A stretch of DNA of 64,000 nucleotides. Origin: Pseudoduganella albidiflava. Its GTDB lineage: Bacteria > Pseudomonadota > Gammaproteobacteria > Burkholderiales > Burkholderiaceae_D. The stretch is from positions 2,728,001 to 2,792,000 of the forward strand of contig NZ_CP036401.1 of assembly GCF_004322755.1 (NCBI RefSeq), in the 5' to 3' direction. The notes below the pieces were generated by a model. The model was given only the letters and a program-made list of their open reading frames with translations. It searched no databases and had not been told where the DNA came from. The translations under genes were made by a program, and so were the position numbers. Below, one piece after another: positions 7,728-15,795 of this stretch (within the stretch, counting starts at the first letter, position 1; each line of letters begins with the position of its first letter).

Positions 7728-8612
7728 TTACAGCTGGCCGCCGTAGGCGAATGCCTGGGCCGCCAGCCAGTCGCGGAAGGCCGCCAACGGCGCGTGCCCG
7801 GTCTTGCGTTCGGGGTACAGCAGCCGGTACGACCGATCGCTGCGATAGGCGTGCGGGGTGACGGGAACGAGGGTGCCACGTGCCAGTTCTTCCTCGATCA
7901 GCATGCGCGGCACCAGTCCGGTACCCATGCCATGGACCGCCGCTTCCGCCACCATCGAGAACAATTCGAAACGCGGGCCGGCCATGTCCTTGTCCACGGC
8001 CAGGTCCTGTGAGCGGAACCAGTCGCGCCACAGGTAAGGGCGGGTGCTGATCTGCAGCAGCGGCCGTTCGCGCCAGTCGCCGGTCTGGCGCAGCGCCGGG
8101 CTGCACACGGCGAGCAAATCCTCGTGCATCAGGAAGATGCCTTCGGTGCCCGGCCACAATGCCTCGCCGGCATGGATCGCCGCGTCGAACGGCGTATCGT
8201 CGAACAGGAACGGCCGCGCCCGGGCGCTGAGGTTCACGGTGATGCCCGGATAGCGCGCCAGGAAGTCGGGCAGGCGCGGCAACAGCCATTTCGTCGCGAA
8301 TGTCGGCACCACGCCCAGTTCCAGCGTGCCGCCGGCGCCGCCGCCGGCCATCAGTTCAAGCGTATCGCGTTCCACGTCGTCCAGCCGGGCCGTCACCTTG
8401 CGGCTGTAGGCCTGGCCCGCCTCGGTCAGCGCAACGCCGCGCCGGCCACGCCGGAACAGGGCCACGCCGAGGAATTCCTCCAGTGCGCCGATCTGGCGGC
8501 AGATGGCGCTCTGCGTGACGGCCAGCTCGTCGGCAGCCTTGGTGAAGCTCTGGTGGCGGGCCGCCGCTTCGAACGCGGACAGGGCGAGAGTAGAAGGTAT
8601 TTTCCTGCGCAT
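7728..8612 (-). CDS. LysR-family regulator (GcvA-like), divergent from gcdH
   Basis: A 294-residue LysR protein of the GcvA/AmpR-like branch: RRKIPSTLALSAFEAAARHQ, then SFTKAADELAVTQSAICRQI forms the HTH, and RRGRRGVALTEAG is the wing. The ATG at 8612 has TTGGAGAAGCCG in front and is favoured over one nine codons upstream. It is divergent from glutaryl-CoA dehydrogenase with a symmetric site between them at 8625-8639, so it is the likely regulator of the gcdH/CoA-transferase pair. A glutarate or lysine-degradation signal is inferred. Confidence 0.85.
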   Translation of the reverse strand: MRRKIPSTLALSAFEAAARHQSFTKAADELAVTQSAICRQIGALEEFLGVALFRRGRRGVALTEAGQAYSRKVTARLDDVERDTLELMAGGGAGGTLELGVVPTFATKWLLPRLPDFLARYPGITVNLSARARPFLFDDTPFDAAIHAGEALWPGTEGIFLMHEDLLAVCSPALRQTGDWRERPLLQISTRPYLWRDWFRSQDLAVDKDMAGPRFELFSMVAEAAVHGMGTGLVPRMLIEEELARGTLVPVTPHAYRSDRSYRLLYPERKTGHAPLAAFRDWLAAQAFAYGGQL

Positions 8613-8624
8613 CGGCTTCTCCAA

Positions 8625-8639
8625 GTGCGTAAATCGCAC
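8625..8639. promoter_or_regulatory. LysR-type dyad in the gcdH promoter region
   Basis: GTGCG-TAAAT-CGCAC is a perfect dyad with five-base arms and five-base centre, the geometry of a LysR recognition site. Further half-sites (GTGCG at about 8646, CGCAC at about 8665) follow towards gcdH, as expected of recognition plus activation sites. It lies just upstream of the chosen LysR start at 8612. Confidence 0.5.
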
Positions 8640-8721
8640 AGATCAGTGCGTATAAAACGTTTGCCGCACGATTCGCGTGATTGTACATTGCGTTAATGTT
8701 CAACCTGCCCGAGATCCTGAA

Positions 8722-9906
8722 ATGACATCCAAGCACAAAGCCGCCTTCCACTGGGACGATCCGCTGCTGCTGAACCAGCAATTGACCGACGAGGAACGCA
8801 TGGTGCGCGATTCCGCCAGCGCCTATTGCCAGGACCGCCTTGCGCCGCGCGTGCTGGAAGCCTTCCGCAACGAGAAGACGGACATCGAGATCTTCCGCGA
8901 GATGGGCGAGCTGGGCCTGCTGGGCGTGACGATTCCCGAACAATACGGCGGCGCCGGCCTGAATTACGTGAGCTATGGCGTGGTGGCCCGCGAGGTCGAG
9001 CGCGTCGATTCCGGCTACCGCTCGATGATGAGCGTGCAGTCGTCGCTGGTGATGGTGCCGATCTTCGAGTTCGGCAACGAGGCCACGAAACAGAAATACC
9101 TGCCGAAGCTGGCCACCGGCGAATGGATCGGCTGCTTCGGCCTGACGGAACCGAACCACGGCTCCGATCCGGGCAGCATGATCACCCGCGCGAAGAAGGT
9201 CGACGGCGGCTATAAACTCAGCGGCAGCAAGATGTGGATCACCAACAGCCCGATCGCCGACGTGTTCGTGGTGTGGGCCAAGGATGACGAAGGGGCGATC
9301 CGCGGCTTCGTACTGGAGAAGGGCTGGCAGGGCCTCACCGCGCCGGCGATCCACGGCAAGGTGGGCCTGCGCGCCTCGATCACGGGCGAGATCGTGATGG
9401 ACGAGGTGTTCTGCCCGGAAGAAAACGCCTTCCCCGACGTGCGCGGCCTGAAGGGCCCGTTCACGTGCCTGAACAGCGCCCGCTACGGCATCGCCTGGGG
9501 CGCGCTGGGCGCGGCCGAGGATTGCTGGCACCGCGCGCGCCAGTATGTACTGGACCGCAAGCAGTTCGGCAAGCCGCTAGCCGCCAACCAGCTGGTGCAG
9601 AAGAAGCTGGCCGACATGCAGACCGAGATCACGCTGGGCCTGCAGGGCTGCCTGCGGCTGGGCCGCATGAAGGACGAGGGCACGGCCGCCGTCGAGATCA
9701 CGTCGATCATGAAGCGCAATTCCTGCGGCAAAGCGCTGGACATCGCCCGCGTGGCGCGCGACATGATGGGCGGGAACGGCATCAGCGACGAATTCGGCGT
9801 GGCCCGCCACCTCGTCAACCTGGAAGTGGTCAACACCTACGAAGGCACGCACGACATCCACGCGCTGATCCTCGGCCGCGCGATGACGGGCATCGCGGCG
9901 TTCTGA
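8722..9906 (+). CDS. gcdH: Glutaryl-CoA dehydrogenase
   Basis: A 394-residue FAD-dependent acyl-CoA dehydrogenase that converts glutaryl-CoA to crotonyl-CoA with decarboxylation, in lysine, hydroxylysine and glutarate breakdown. Seen: [19 protein letters not shown] at the N-terminus as in glutaryl-CoA dehydrogenases, the FAD/substrate motif [35 protein letters not shown], and the catalytic glutamate in [17 protein letters not shown] near the C-terminus. The ATG at 8722 gives the standard N-terminus; an ATA 45 bp upstream in the same frame is unlikely. It is followed after 5 bp by a CoA-transferase, so the two form an operon. Confidence 0.93.
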   Translation: MTSKHKAAFHWDDPLLLNQQLTDEERMVRDSASAYCQDRLAPRVLEAFRNEKTDIEIFREMGELGLLGVTIPEQYGGAGLNYVSYGVVAREVERVDSGYRSMMSVQSSLVMVPIFEFGNEATKQKYLPKLATGEWIGCFGLTEPNHGSDPGSMITRAKKVDGGYKLSGSKMWITNSPIADVFVVWAKDDEGAIRGFVLEKGWQGLTAPAIHGKVGLRASITGEIVMDEVFCPEENAFPDVRGLKGPFTCLNSARYGIAWGALGAAEDCWHRARQYVLDRKQFGKPLAANQLVQKKLADMQTEITLGLQGCLRLGRMKDEGTAAVEITSIMKRNSCGKALDIARVARDMMGGNGISDEFGVARHLVNLEVVNTYEGTHDIHALILGRAMTGIAAF

Positions 9907-9911
9907 CCGCC

Positions 9912-11111
9912 ATGGCGCACGCGATCAACGCCGGCGCGCTGGCCGGCCTGAAGGTGCTCGACCTGTCGCGCGTGCTGGCCGGGCCGTGGGCCGGCCAGCT
10001 GCTGGCCGACCTGGGCGCCGATGTCGTCAAGGTGGAGCGGCCCGGCAACGGCGACGATACCCGCGCCTGGGGGCCGCCATGGCTGCCCGACGGCGACGGC
10101 AATCCGACCGGCGAGGCGGCATATTACTTGAGCGCCAACCGCAACAAGCGCTCGGTGGCGATCGACATCGCCACGCCGGAAGGGCAGGCGCTGGTGCGCC
10201 GGCTCGCGGAACGGGCCGACGTGGTGCTGGAGAATTTCAAGGTCGGCGGCCTGGCGCAGTACGGACTCGATTACGCCAGCCTGGCGGCCGCCAACCCCCG
10301 CCTGATCTACTGCTCCATCACCGGCTTCGGCCAGGACGGTCCGTACGCGCAGCGCGCCGGCTACGATTTCCTGATCCAGGGCATGGGCGGGCTGATGAGC
10401 CTGACCGGCCGGCCCGACGGCGAACCGGGCGGCGGCCCGATGAAGGTGGGCGTGGCGCTGACCGACGTGATGACGGGACTGTACGCATCGAATGCGGTGC
10501 TGGCCGCGCTGGCGCACCGCGAGCGCACCGGCGAAGGGCAGCACATCGACCTGGCGCTGCTGGACGTGCAGGTCGCCGTGCTGGCCAACCAGGCGTCCAA
10601 CTACCTGGTCGGTGGCCAGGCGCCACGGCGGATGGGCAATGCCCACCCGAATATCGTTCCCTACCAGGAGTTCGCCACGGCGGATGGCTACATGATCGTC
10701 GCCGTCGGCAACGACGGGCAGTTCCGCAAGCTGTGCGAGGTGCTGGGCCGGCCGGAGTGGGGCAGCGACGAACGCTATGCCACCAACCCGCAGCGGGTGC
10801 GGCACCGCGCGGAACTGGTCGCCGGCATCCATGCGGTGACGGTCACCCGCGCCACGGCCGACTGGGTCGCGCGGATGGAGGGCGCGGGCGTTCCCTGCGG
10901 CCCGATCAACACGCTCGACAAGGTGTTCGACGACCCGCAGGTACAGGCGCGGGGCATGCGCATCGAGATGCCGCATCCCCTCGCGGGTACGGTACCGCTG
11001 GTCGCCAACCCGATCCGCATGTCCGCCACGCCTGTCACGTACCACCGCGCTCCGCCGATGCTGGGCGAGCATACGGACGAGGTGCTGGCCGACTGGCTCG
11101 AAAACCGGTAG
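9912..11111 (+). CDS. CaiB/BaiF family CoA-transferase
   Basis: A 399-residue class III CoA-transferase. LAGLKVLDLSRVLAGPWAGQ is the N-terminal signature, KVERPGNGDDTR the first CoA-binding segment, ITGFGQDGPYAQRAGYDF the conserved loop, and the aspartate in GVALTDVMTGLYA is the expected acyl-carrying residue. The start at 9912 is 5 bp after the gcdH stop and gives the family's usual N-terminus. Paired with gcdH, a likely role is moving CoA between succinyl-CoA and glutarate, as known for human SUGCT. That substrate is inferred. Confidence 0.87.
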   Translation: MAHAINAGALAGLKVLDLSRVLAGPWAGQLLADLGADVVKVERPGNGDDTRAWGPPWLPDGDGNPTGEAAYYLSANRNKRSVAIDIATPEGQALVRRLAERADVVLENFKVGGLAQYGLDYASLAAANPRLIYCSITGFGQDGPYAQRAGYDFLIQGMGGLMSLTGRPDGEPGGGPMKVGVALTDVMTGLYASNAVLAALAHRERTGEGQHIDLALLDVQVAVLANQASNYLVGGQAPRRMGNAHPNIVPYQEFATADGYMIVAVGNDGQFRKLCEVLGRPEWGSDERYATNPQRVRHRAELVAGIHAVTVTRATADWVARMEGAGVPCGPINTLDKVFDDPQVQARGMRIEMPHPLAGTVPLVANPIRMSATPVTYHRAPPMLGEHTDEVLADWLENR

Positions 11112-11124
11112 CGGCGATGCGCCT

Positions 11125-11231
11125 GGTGTCGGACATTTTTCCTGGGCTTCATCAGGAAAAGTGTCGGACACCGGTCTTCTTTTCTCACGCGAAAACCGGT
11201 GTCGGACACCGTAAAGCCGGTGTCCGACACC
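11125..11231. repeat. GGTGTCGGACACC palindromic repeats, cluster 1
   Basis: A long hairpin has arms at 11125-11144 (GGTGTCGGACATTTTTCCTG) and 11153-11172 (CAGGAAAAGTGTCGGACACC), pairing at 18 of 20 positions. It is followed by CCGGTGTCGGACACCG at 11196-11211 and CCGGTGTCCGACACC at 11217-11231. It lies between the CoA-transferase stop and the efflux-operon promoter. The same core recurs at 17244-17324, 29357-29404 and 36342-36396. Confidence 0.8.
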
Positions 11232-11276
11232 ATACCGGTGGCTTCCCGGGCCAAATGTTCACAAGTGAAATACCGC

Positions 11277-11304
11277 TTGTAATTCAAATACCGGTCGGTA
11301 TAAT
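11277..11304 (+). promoter_or_regulatory. Efflux-operon promoter with TetR-type operator
   Basis: TTGTAA (11277-11282) and a perfect TATAAT (11299-11304) are separated by 16 bp. In the spacer and over the first bases of the -10 lies ATACCG-GT-CGGTAT (11288-11301), a perfect six-base inverted repeat with a two-base centre, typical of TetR-family operators. A further ATACCG half-site occurs at 11270. A repressor here would block polymerase directly. The TetR gene at 14236 in the same operon is the natural candidate, giving autorepression relieved by an efflux substrate. Confidence 0.75.
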
Positions 11305-11333
11305 TGATGCCTTTCATCAATTTCCGACTGCCC

Positions 11334-11597
11334 ATGCACGCCTGGCACCCCTCCGACGAATCCGACCTGCCGCTGTGGGTGCTCGATCTCGACGACGAGC
11401 TCTACAGCGTTGACCACCGCCGCCTGTGCGTCTGGCCGGACGAGTTCGATGGTCGCTGGCATTGGGAAATCCAGACGTGGGAGGATGCCGGGCTGGCCGA
11501 TGGCGGCACCTGCGCCACGCTGGCGGAGGCGCAGCAGGCAGCGGTCGGGGCGGCCCTCCGGCTGGCCGCGAAGCCGGCGCGGGAGCAGGGAGCATGA
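11334..11597 (+). CDS. Small acidic/Trp-rich protein, first gene of the efflux operon
   Basis: An 87-residue soluble protein of unknown function, rich in Trp and acidic residues near the N-terminus (HAWHPSDESDLPLWVLDLDD) with no signal peptide or membrane segment. Upstream in-frame TTG (11304) and ATG (11307) codons overlap the predicted -10 box, so they would precede the transcript start; the ATG at 11334 is therefore chosen despite a weak ribosome-binding site. Its stop overlaps the pump start (ATGA at 11594-11597), indicating translational coupling. It may be a conserved hypothetical accessory of the pump; I do not recognise the family. Confidence 0.65.
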   Translation: MHAWHPSDESDLPLWVLDLDDELYSVDHRRLCVWPDEFDGRWHWEIQTWEDAGLADGGTCATLAEAQQAAVGAALRLAAKPAREQGA

Positions 11598-13156
11598 CCG
11601 CGCAACCGAGTCTGACCGGACCAGCGCCGACTCCCGTTGCGCCACCCGCACCCGCCATCCACCCCTTCGGCCCACGGCTTTTCACCGGTGTGATGGGCGT
11701 TTTCGTGGCGGCCATGATGTCGGGCCTGAACAGCCGCATCGGCACGCTGGCGCTGGGCGACATCCGCGCCGTGTACGGCATGGGCATCGACGACGGCAGC
11801 TGGGTCGCCAGCCTGTATGGCGCCTTCGAGCTGGCCGCGATGCCGTTCTCGGCGTGGTTCGCGATCACGTTCTCGTTCCGCCGCTACCACATGGCCGTGG
11901 TGGCGATCTTCACGCTGCTCGGCCTCGCCACGCCGCTGGCGCCGGATCCGGCCACGCTGCTGGTACTGCGCTGCCTGCAGGGTTTCTCCGGCGGCTTGCT
12001 GATCCCCGTGCTGATGGCCGCTGCGCTGCGCTTCTTCCCGGCCCCGATCCGGCTGTATGGCCTGGCGCTGTATGCGATGACGGCCACGTTCTCGCCGAAC
12101 GTGGCCACCTGGCTGTCCGCCACGTGGACCGACGGCGTGGCCGACTGGCGCCTGCTGTTCTGGCAGACGGTGCCGATGGCGCTGTTCTCGCTGGCCGCGG
12201 TGGGGTGGGGCATTCCGCAAGACCCGGTGCGCCTGGAGCGCTTCCGCCAGATCGACTTGCCGGGCCTGGTGACGGGCCTGGCCGGCCTGGTCATGATCGG
12301 CATCGGCCTGTCGCAGGGCGAGCGGCTGGACTGGTTCAACAGCGTGCTGGTGTGCTGGCTGCTGGGCGGCGGAGTGGCGCTGCTGGCGATCTTCCTGGTC
12401 TGCGAATGGTTCCACCCGATGCCCTTCATCAAGCTGCAGCTGCTGCACCGCCGCAACCTGGGCCTGGGCTTCACCGTGTTTGTCGGCATGCTCGTGGTGC
12501 TGCTGTCCGGCTCCCTGCTGCCGGCCGATTACCTGGGCCATGCGTGGCATTTCCGCACGCCGCAGCTGGCCGTCATCGGCCTGCAGGTCGGGCTGCCGCA
12601 GTTCATCCTGGGGCCCGCCGTGTCCTGGCTGCTGTACAAGAAATGGATCGATGCGCGCCATGTGTTCTGCGCGGGCCTGGTGCTGATCGCCGCGGCCTGC
12701 TGGGTGGGTTCGCGCATCACGCCGGAATGGATGGCGGCCGAATTCGCGCTGGCGCAGGCGCTGCATGCGTTCGGCCAGCCGATGGCCGTGATCGCGCTGC
12801 TGTTCCTGGCCACCAGCGTGGTGCAGCCGATGGAAGGGCCGCAGGTGTCCGGCATCGTTAATACGCTGCGCGCCTTCGGCACCATGTTCGGCAGCGCCAT
12901 CGTGGCGCGCCTGCTGGCGGTACGCGAAGCCACGCATGCCAACGTGCTGCTCGATGGCGCCGCCAACATGCGCCGCAGCGCCGGCGCCATGCCGACGGAT
13001 GCGCTGGCCGGCGTGGCCGGGCGCGTGTCTCACCAGGCCTTCGTGCTGTCGATCGCCGATGGCTACCTGGCCCTCGGCGCACTGGCGCTGGCCCTGGTTC
13101 CGCTCGTGCTGTCGCTGCAGTACATCGCGCCGCCCGAGTTAGGCCCGAAAAAATAA
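11594..13156 (+). CDS. DHA2-type MFS multidrug efflux pump (EmrB-like)
   Basis: A 520-residue inner-membrane protein with about 14 hydrophobic segments, the size and pattern of drug:H+ antiporter family 2. DDGSWVASLYGAFELAAMPF covers the first cytoplasmic-loop region, and LRCLQGFSGGLLIPVLMAAA contains motif C-like glycines. ATG at 11594 follows AGGGAGC and overlaps the previous stop. Paired with a HlyD/EmrA adaptor immediately downstream, it would form a tripartite pump, but no outer-membrane factor gene lies in the operon, so a TolC-like channel must come from elsewhere. Control by the operon's own TetR is inferred. Confidence 0.87.
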   Translation: MTAQPSLTGPAPTPVAPPAPAIHPFGPRLFTGVMGVFVAAMMSGLNSRIGTLALGDIRAVYGMGIDDGSWVASLYGAFELAAMPFSAWFAITFSFRRYHMAVVAIFTLLGLATPLAPDPATLLVLRCLQGFSGGLLIPVLMAAALRFFPAPIRLYGLALYAMTATFSPNVATWLSATWTDGVADWRLLFWQTVPMALFSLAAVGWGIPQDPVRLERFRQIDLPGLVTGLAGLVMIGIGLSQGERLDWFNSVLVCWLLGGGVALLAIFLVCEWFHPMPFIKLQLLHRRNLGLGFTVFVGMLVVLLSGSLLPADYLGHAWHFRTPQLAVIGLQVGLPQFILGPAVSWLLYKKWIDARHVFCAGLVLIAAACWVGSRITPEWMAAEFALAQALHAFGQPMAVIALLFLATSVVQPMEGPQVSGIVNTLRAFGTMFGSAIVARLLAVREATHANVLLDGAANMRRSAGAMPTDALAGVAGRVSHQAFVLSIADGYLALGALALALVPLVLSLQYIAPPELGPKK

Positions 13157-13178
13157 TCAACTTCCAAACGAGGATCGC

Positions 13179-14216
13179 ATGTCTCTTCCCACTTCCGCAA
13201 AAATCGCGATCGGCGTGCTGCTTGCCGCGCTGGCGGCCGGCAGCGCCTGGTCGCTGACCCACGATGAAGGCGGCGGCAGCCGCCAGAGCACCGACGACGC
13301 CTATGTGACGGCCGACTTCACGCTGGTCGCGCCGCAGGTGCCCGGCAAGGTGGCCGAGGTGCTGGTCGAGGACCACCAGGCCGTGCGCAAGGGCCAGTTG
13401 CTGGCGCGGATCGACGACCGCGATTTCGTGGTGGCCGTCGACATCGCCCGCGCCGAGCTGACCAGGGCGCAGGCCGACCTGGCCAGCGCCCGCGCCGCCA
13501 CGGCGCAGCAGGGCAGCACCATCCGGCGCGCCGCCGCCGCGATCGATGCCGGCGCCGCCACGCTGAAATACGCGAAGGCCAACGCGGAACGCTATCGCGA
13601 CCTGGCGTCGGACGGCTCGGCTTCCGTGCAGGACCGCCAGCAGGCCGAATCGCAGACCGACGCCGCCGCCGCGAACCATGCGGCCGACGTGGCCGCGCTG
13701 GCGGCGGCCAGGCAGCAGCTGGATGTGCTGGGTGCCCAGGTGGCGCAGGCCGAGGCCCAGGTGGCGCGCGCCACGGCGGCGCTGGCGGCCGCGCAGCTGA
13801 ACCTGTCGTACACGCGGATCGAGGCGCCGGTGGACGGTATCGTCGGCCAGCGCGCCGTGCGGGTCGGCGCCTATGCGCAGGCGGGGGCGGCGATGCTGGC
13901 CATCGTGCCGCTGCAGCATGCCTATATCGAGGCGAACTTCCGCGAAACGCAGCTGGCCAGGATGCGTGCCGGCCAGCGCGTTACAATTGCGGTCGACATG
14001 CTGCCCGGGACCACGCTGACCGGCCATGTCGACAGCCTCGCGCCCGCCAGCAGCGTATCGTTCTCGCCGATCGCGCCGGACAATGCCACCGGCAACTTCA
14101 CGAAAGTGGTGCAGCGCCTGCCCGTCAAGATCGTCATCGATCCGGGGCAGCGCGCCGCGCAGCTGCTGAAGGTGGGCATGTCCGTCACGCCGACCGTCAT
14201 CTGCGACGCGGGCTGA
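13179..14216 (+). CDS. HlyD/EmrA-family periplasmic adaptor
   Basis: A 345-residue membrane-fusion protein: one N-terminal membrane anchor (IAIGVLLAALAAGSAWSL), the lipoyl half-motif TDDAYVTADFTLVAPQVPGK, a long alanine-rich coiled-coil hairpin (residues about 90-205) and the second lipoyl half LSYTRIEAPVDGIVGQRAVR, then a beta-barrel domain ending in VGMSVTPTV. It begins 22 bp after the pump gene and is followed by the TetR gene. It should link the inner-membrane pump to an outer-membrane channel. Length is normal for EmrA. Confidence 0.9.
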   Translation: MSLPTSAKIAIGVLLAALAAGSAWSLTHDEGGGSRQSTDDAYVTADFTLVAPQVPGKVAEVLVEDHQAVRKGQLLARIDDRDFVVAVDIARAELTRAQADLASARAATAQQGSTIRRAAAAIDAGAATLKYAKANAERYRDLASDGSASVQDRQQAESQTDAAAANHAADVAALAAARQQLDVLGAQVAQAEAQVARATAALAAAQLNLSYTRIEAPVDGIVGQRAVRVGAYAQAGAAMLAIVPLQHAYIEANFRETQLARMRAGQRVTIAVDMLPGTTLTGHVDSLAPASSVSFSPIAPDNATGNFTKVVQRLPVKIVIDPGQRAAQLLKVGMSVTPTVICDAG

Positions 14217-14235
14217 CCCTTCTACGAACAGGATC

Positions 14236-14919
14236 ATGACTGACCAGGACGCATCCGCCGCCGCTATTGCAACCCCCGCCGGTATCCCCGCTGCCAGGCC
14301 GCCGCGCCTGACCCGGGAACAAAGCCGCGCCCGCACGCGTGAACGCCTGCTGGCTTCCGCCGCCGTCGTGTTTACCCGCGAGGGCTATGCCGGCGCCTCG
14401 ATCGACCGCATCGCCGAGGAAGCGGGTTACTCGAAAGGGGCGATGTACTCGAACTTCGCATCGAAGGACGAGCTGTTCTTTGCGATGTTCGATTTCTATG
14501 CCCTCGGCCAGGCCAACGAGCTATGCCGCCGCCTCGATGCGCTGGACGATCCCGATGCGCTGATCGCCGCCGTCTGCGACTGGGCCGACGGCATGCGCCA
14601 CGAACCGGACCTGCGCCTGCTGGTGGTGGACATGGCCCGCCTCGCCCGCGCCGATGCCGCGGTGGCGGCACGCCATACCAGGATGTTCGATGACGAGTGG
14701 CACCAGGTGGGCTCCCGGCTGACGAAGATCTTCCCGGGCGGAGTGCCGCCCGTGCCCGTGCTGCAACTGGGCGCGCTGGTGATGGACATCGCCTACGGCA
14801 ACGCGACGCAGCTGCATGCCGGGCTGACGGCGGGCGACCTGATCGGCCTGGCCTTGCGCGCGCTGCGCGACGCCTACGGCGCGCGGCCTGCCGCATCGGC
14901 GCGCCCCGGCAATGCTTGA
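14236..14919 (+). CDS. TetR-family repressor of the efflux operon
   Basis: A 227-residue protein with an N-terminal TetR DNA-binding domain at residues about 30-80: REQSRARTRERLLASAAVVF, then ASIDRIAEEAGYSKGAMYSN with FASKDELFFAMF as the recognition part. The C-terminal domain is helical and likely binds a ligand. It is the fourth gene of the operon, 19 bp after the adaptor. The operator at 11288-11301 is the expected target. The gene overlaps the next GntR gene by 8 bp, so both may be cotranscribed. Confidence 0.88.
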   Translation: MTDQDASAAAIATPAGIPAARPPRLTREQSRARTRERLLASAAVVFTREGYAGASIDRIAEEAGYSKGAMYSNFASKDELFFAMFDFYALGQANELCRRLDALDDPDALIAAVCDWADGMRHEPDLRLLVVDMARLARADAAVAARHTRMFDDEWHQVGSRLTKIFPGGVPPVPVLQLGALVMDIAYGNATQLHAGLTAGDLIGLALRALRDAYGARPAASARPGNA

Positions 14920-15604
14920 ACTGGCCGCTGCCTTCGTGATCGACAGGTCGCAGGGCGCGGCGCGGCAAGTCTATGAGCATCTGCGCGCCGCCATCGTCAC
15001 GCTGGCGCTCAGGCCGGGTACGGACCTCGACCGCAACGAGCTGGCGCGCCGCTACGGCGTTTCCGTCACGCCGGTGCGCGATGCGCTGTTGAAGCTGGAG
15101 GAAGAAGGCCTGGTCGACATCTTCCCCCAGCATGGCACCCGGGTCAGCGCGGTCGACATCGACTCGGCGCGCCACGCGCACTTCCTGCGGCTGGCGCTGG
15201 AACTGGAAATCGCCCGCACGCTGGCCCGGCGGCGCGACCAGGATCTCGCGCAGACCCTGCTGTCACTGGTCGCGCGGCAACGGCAATGCCTGGAGCGGGG
15301 CGATGTCGAGGCGTTCATCCATGCCGACCAGGCCTTCCACGAACGCATGTTCGCCGCCGCCCGGACGCCGGACCTGTGGCGGCTGATGCGCGGCAGCAGC
15401 GGCAACATGGACCGCTTGCGGCGCCTGCACATGCAATTGAACGGCAAGGCCGAATCGGTGCTGGGCGAACATGCCGACCTCGCCGACGCCATCGCCGCCG
15501 GGGATGCCGACCGTGCCGAGGCATGCGTCCGGCACCACCTGAGCGGCACGCTATCCCGGCTCATCGCCCTGCGCGAGCAGTACCCGGAATTCCTGGCCAG
15601 CTGA
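14912..15604 (+). CDS. GntR-family regulator, FadR/FCD type (copy A)
   Basis: A 230-residue transcription factor with a winged HTH (QVYEHLRAAIVTLALRPGTD, then RYGVSVTPVRDALLKLEEEG) and an all-helical FCD ligand domain. Metal/ligand residues are present: D and H in ADQAFHERMF, H in GEHADLADAI and H in CVRHHLSG. It overlaps the TetR stop by 8 bp but functionally points to the glucarate dehydratase gene downstream. A clear paralogue lies on the other side of that gene (17362-18078). Sensing glucarate or a related acid is inferred. Confidence 0.85.
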   Translation: MLELAAAFVIDRSQGAARQVYEHLRAAIVTLALRPGTDLDRNELARRYGVSVTPVRDALLKLEEEGLVDIFPQHGTRVSAVDIDSARHAHFLRLALELEIARTLARRRDQDLAQTLLSLVARQRQCLERGDVEAFIHADQAFHERMFAAARTPDLWRLMRGSSGNMDRLRRLHMQLNGKAESVLGEHADLADAIAAGDADRAEACVRHHLSGTLSRLIALREQYPEFLAS

Positions 15605-15678
15605 TTTGCCGCCTGTCACTTTGCCCGTCGTGATATATTAGTGCATCACGACGATCCAGATGCCGCTCTGCCAACATA

Positions 15679-15756
15679 TTTCCAGAAACCGGGGTCAGAC
15701 CCCGGTTTTTGGAAACATTTCCTGAAAGCGGGGTCAGACCCCGGTTTTTGGAAACA
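15679..15756 (+). repeat. Two tandem 39-bp palindromic units upstream of gudD
   Basis: Each unit centres on GGGGTCAGACCCC. The first has perfect 11-base arms AAACCGGGGTC/GACCCCGGTTT at 15686-15708. The second repeats it 39 bp further (GGGGTC at 15691 and 15730), with nearly identical flanks (TTTCCAGAAA or TTTCCTGAAA before, TTTTTGGAAACATT after). Each unit can fold as a hairpin followed by five T residues, so each also resembles an intrinsic terminator. The array lies between the GntR gene and the gudD start. Confidence 0.8.
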
Positions 15757-15795
15757 TTGCTGACCGCTACCGACTTACTTCCTGCCCCTCCGACC

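Noticed and set aside
11304..11333. TTG/ATG starts for the small efflux-operon gene
   Set aside because: They lie within or immediately after the predicted -10 box and would be upstream of or at the transcription start, so the ATG at 11334 is preferred.
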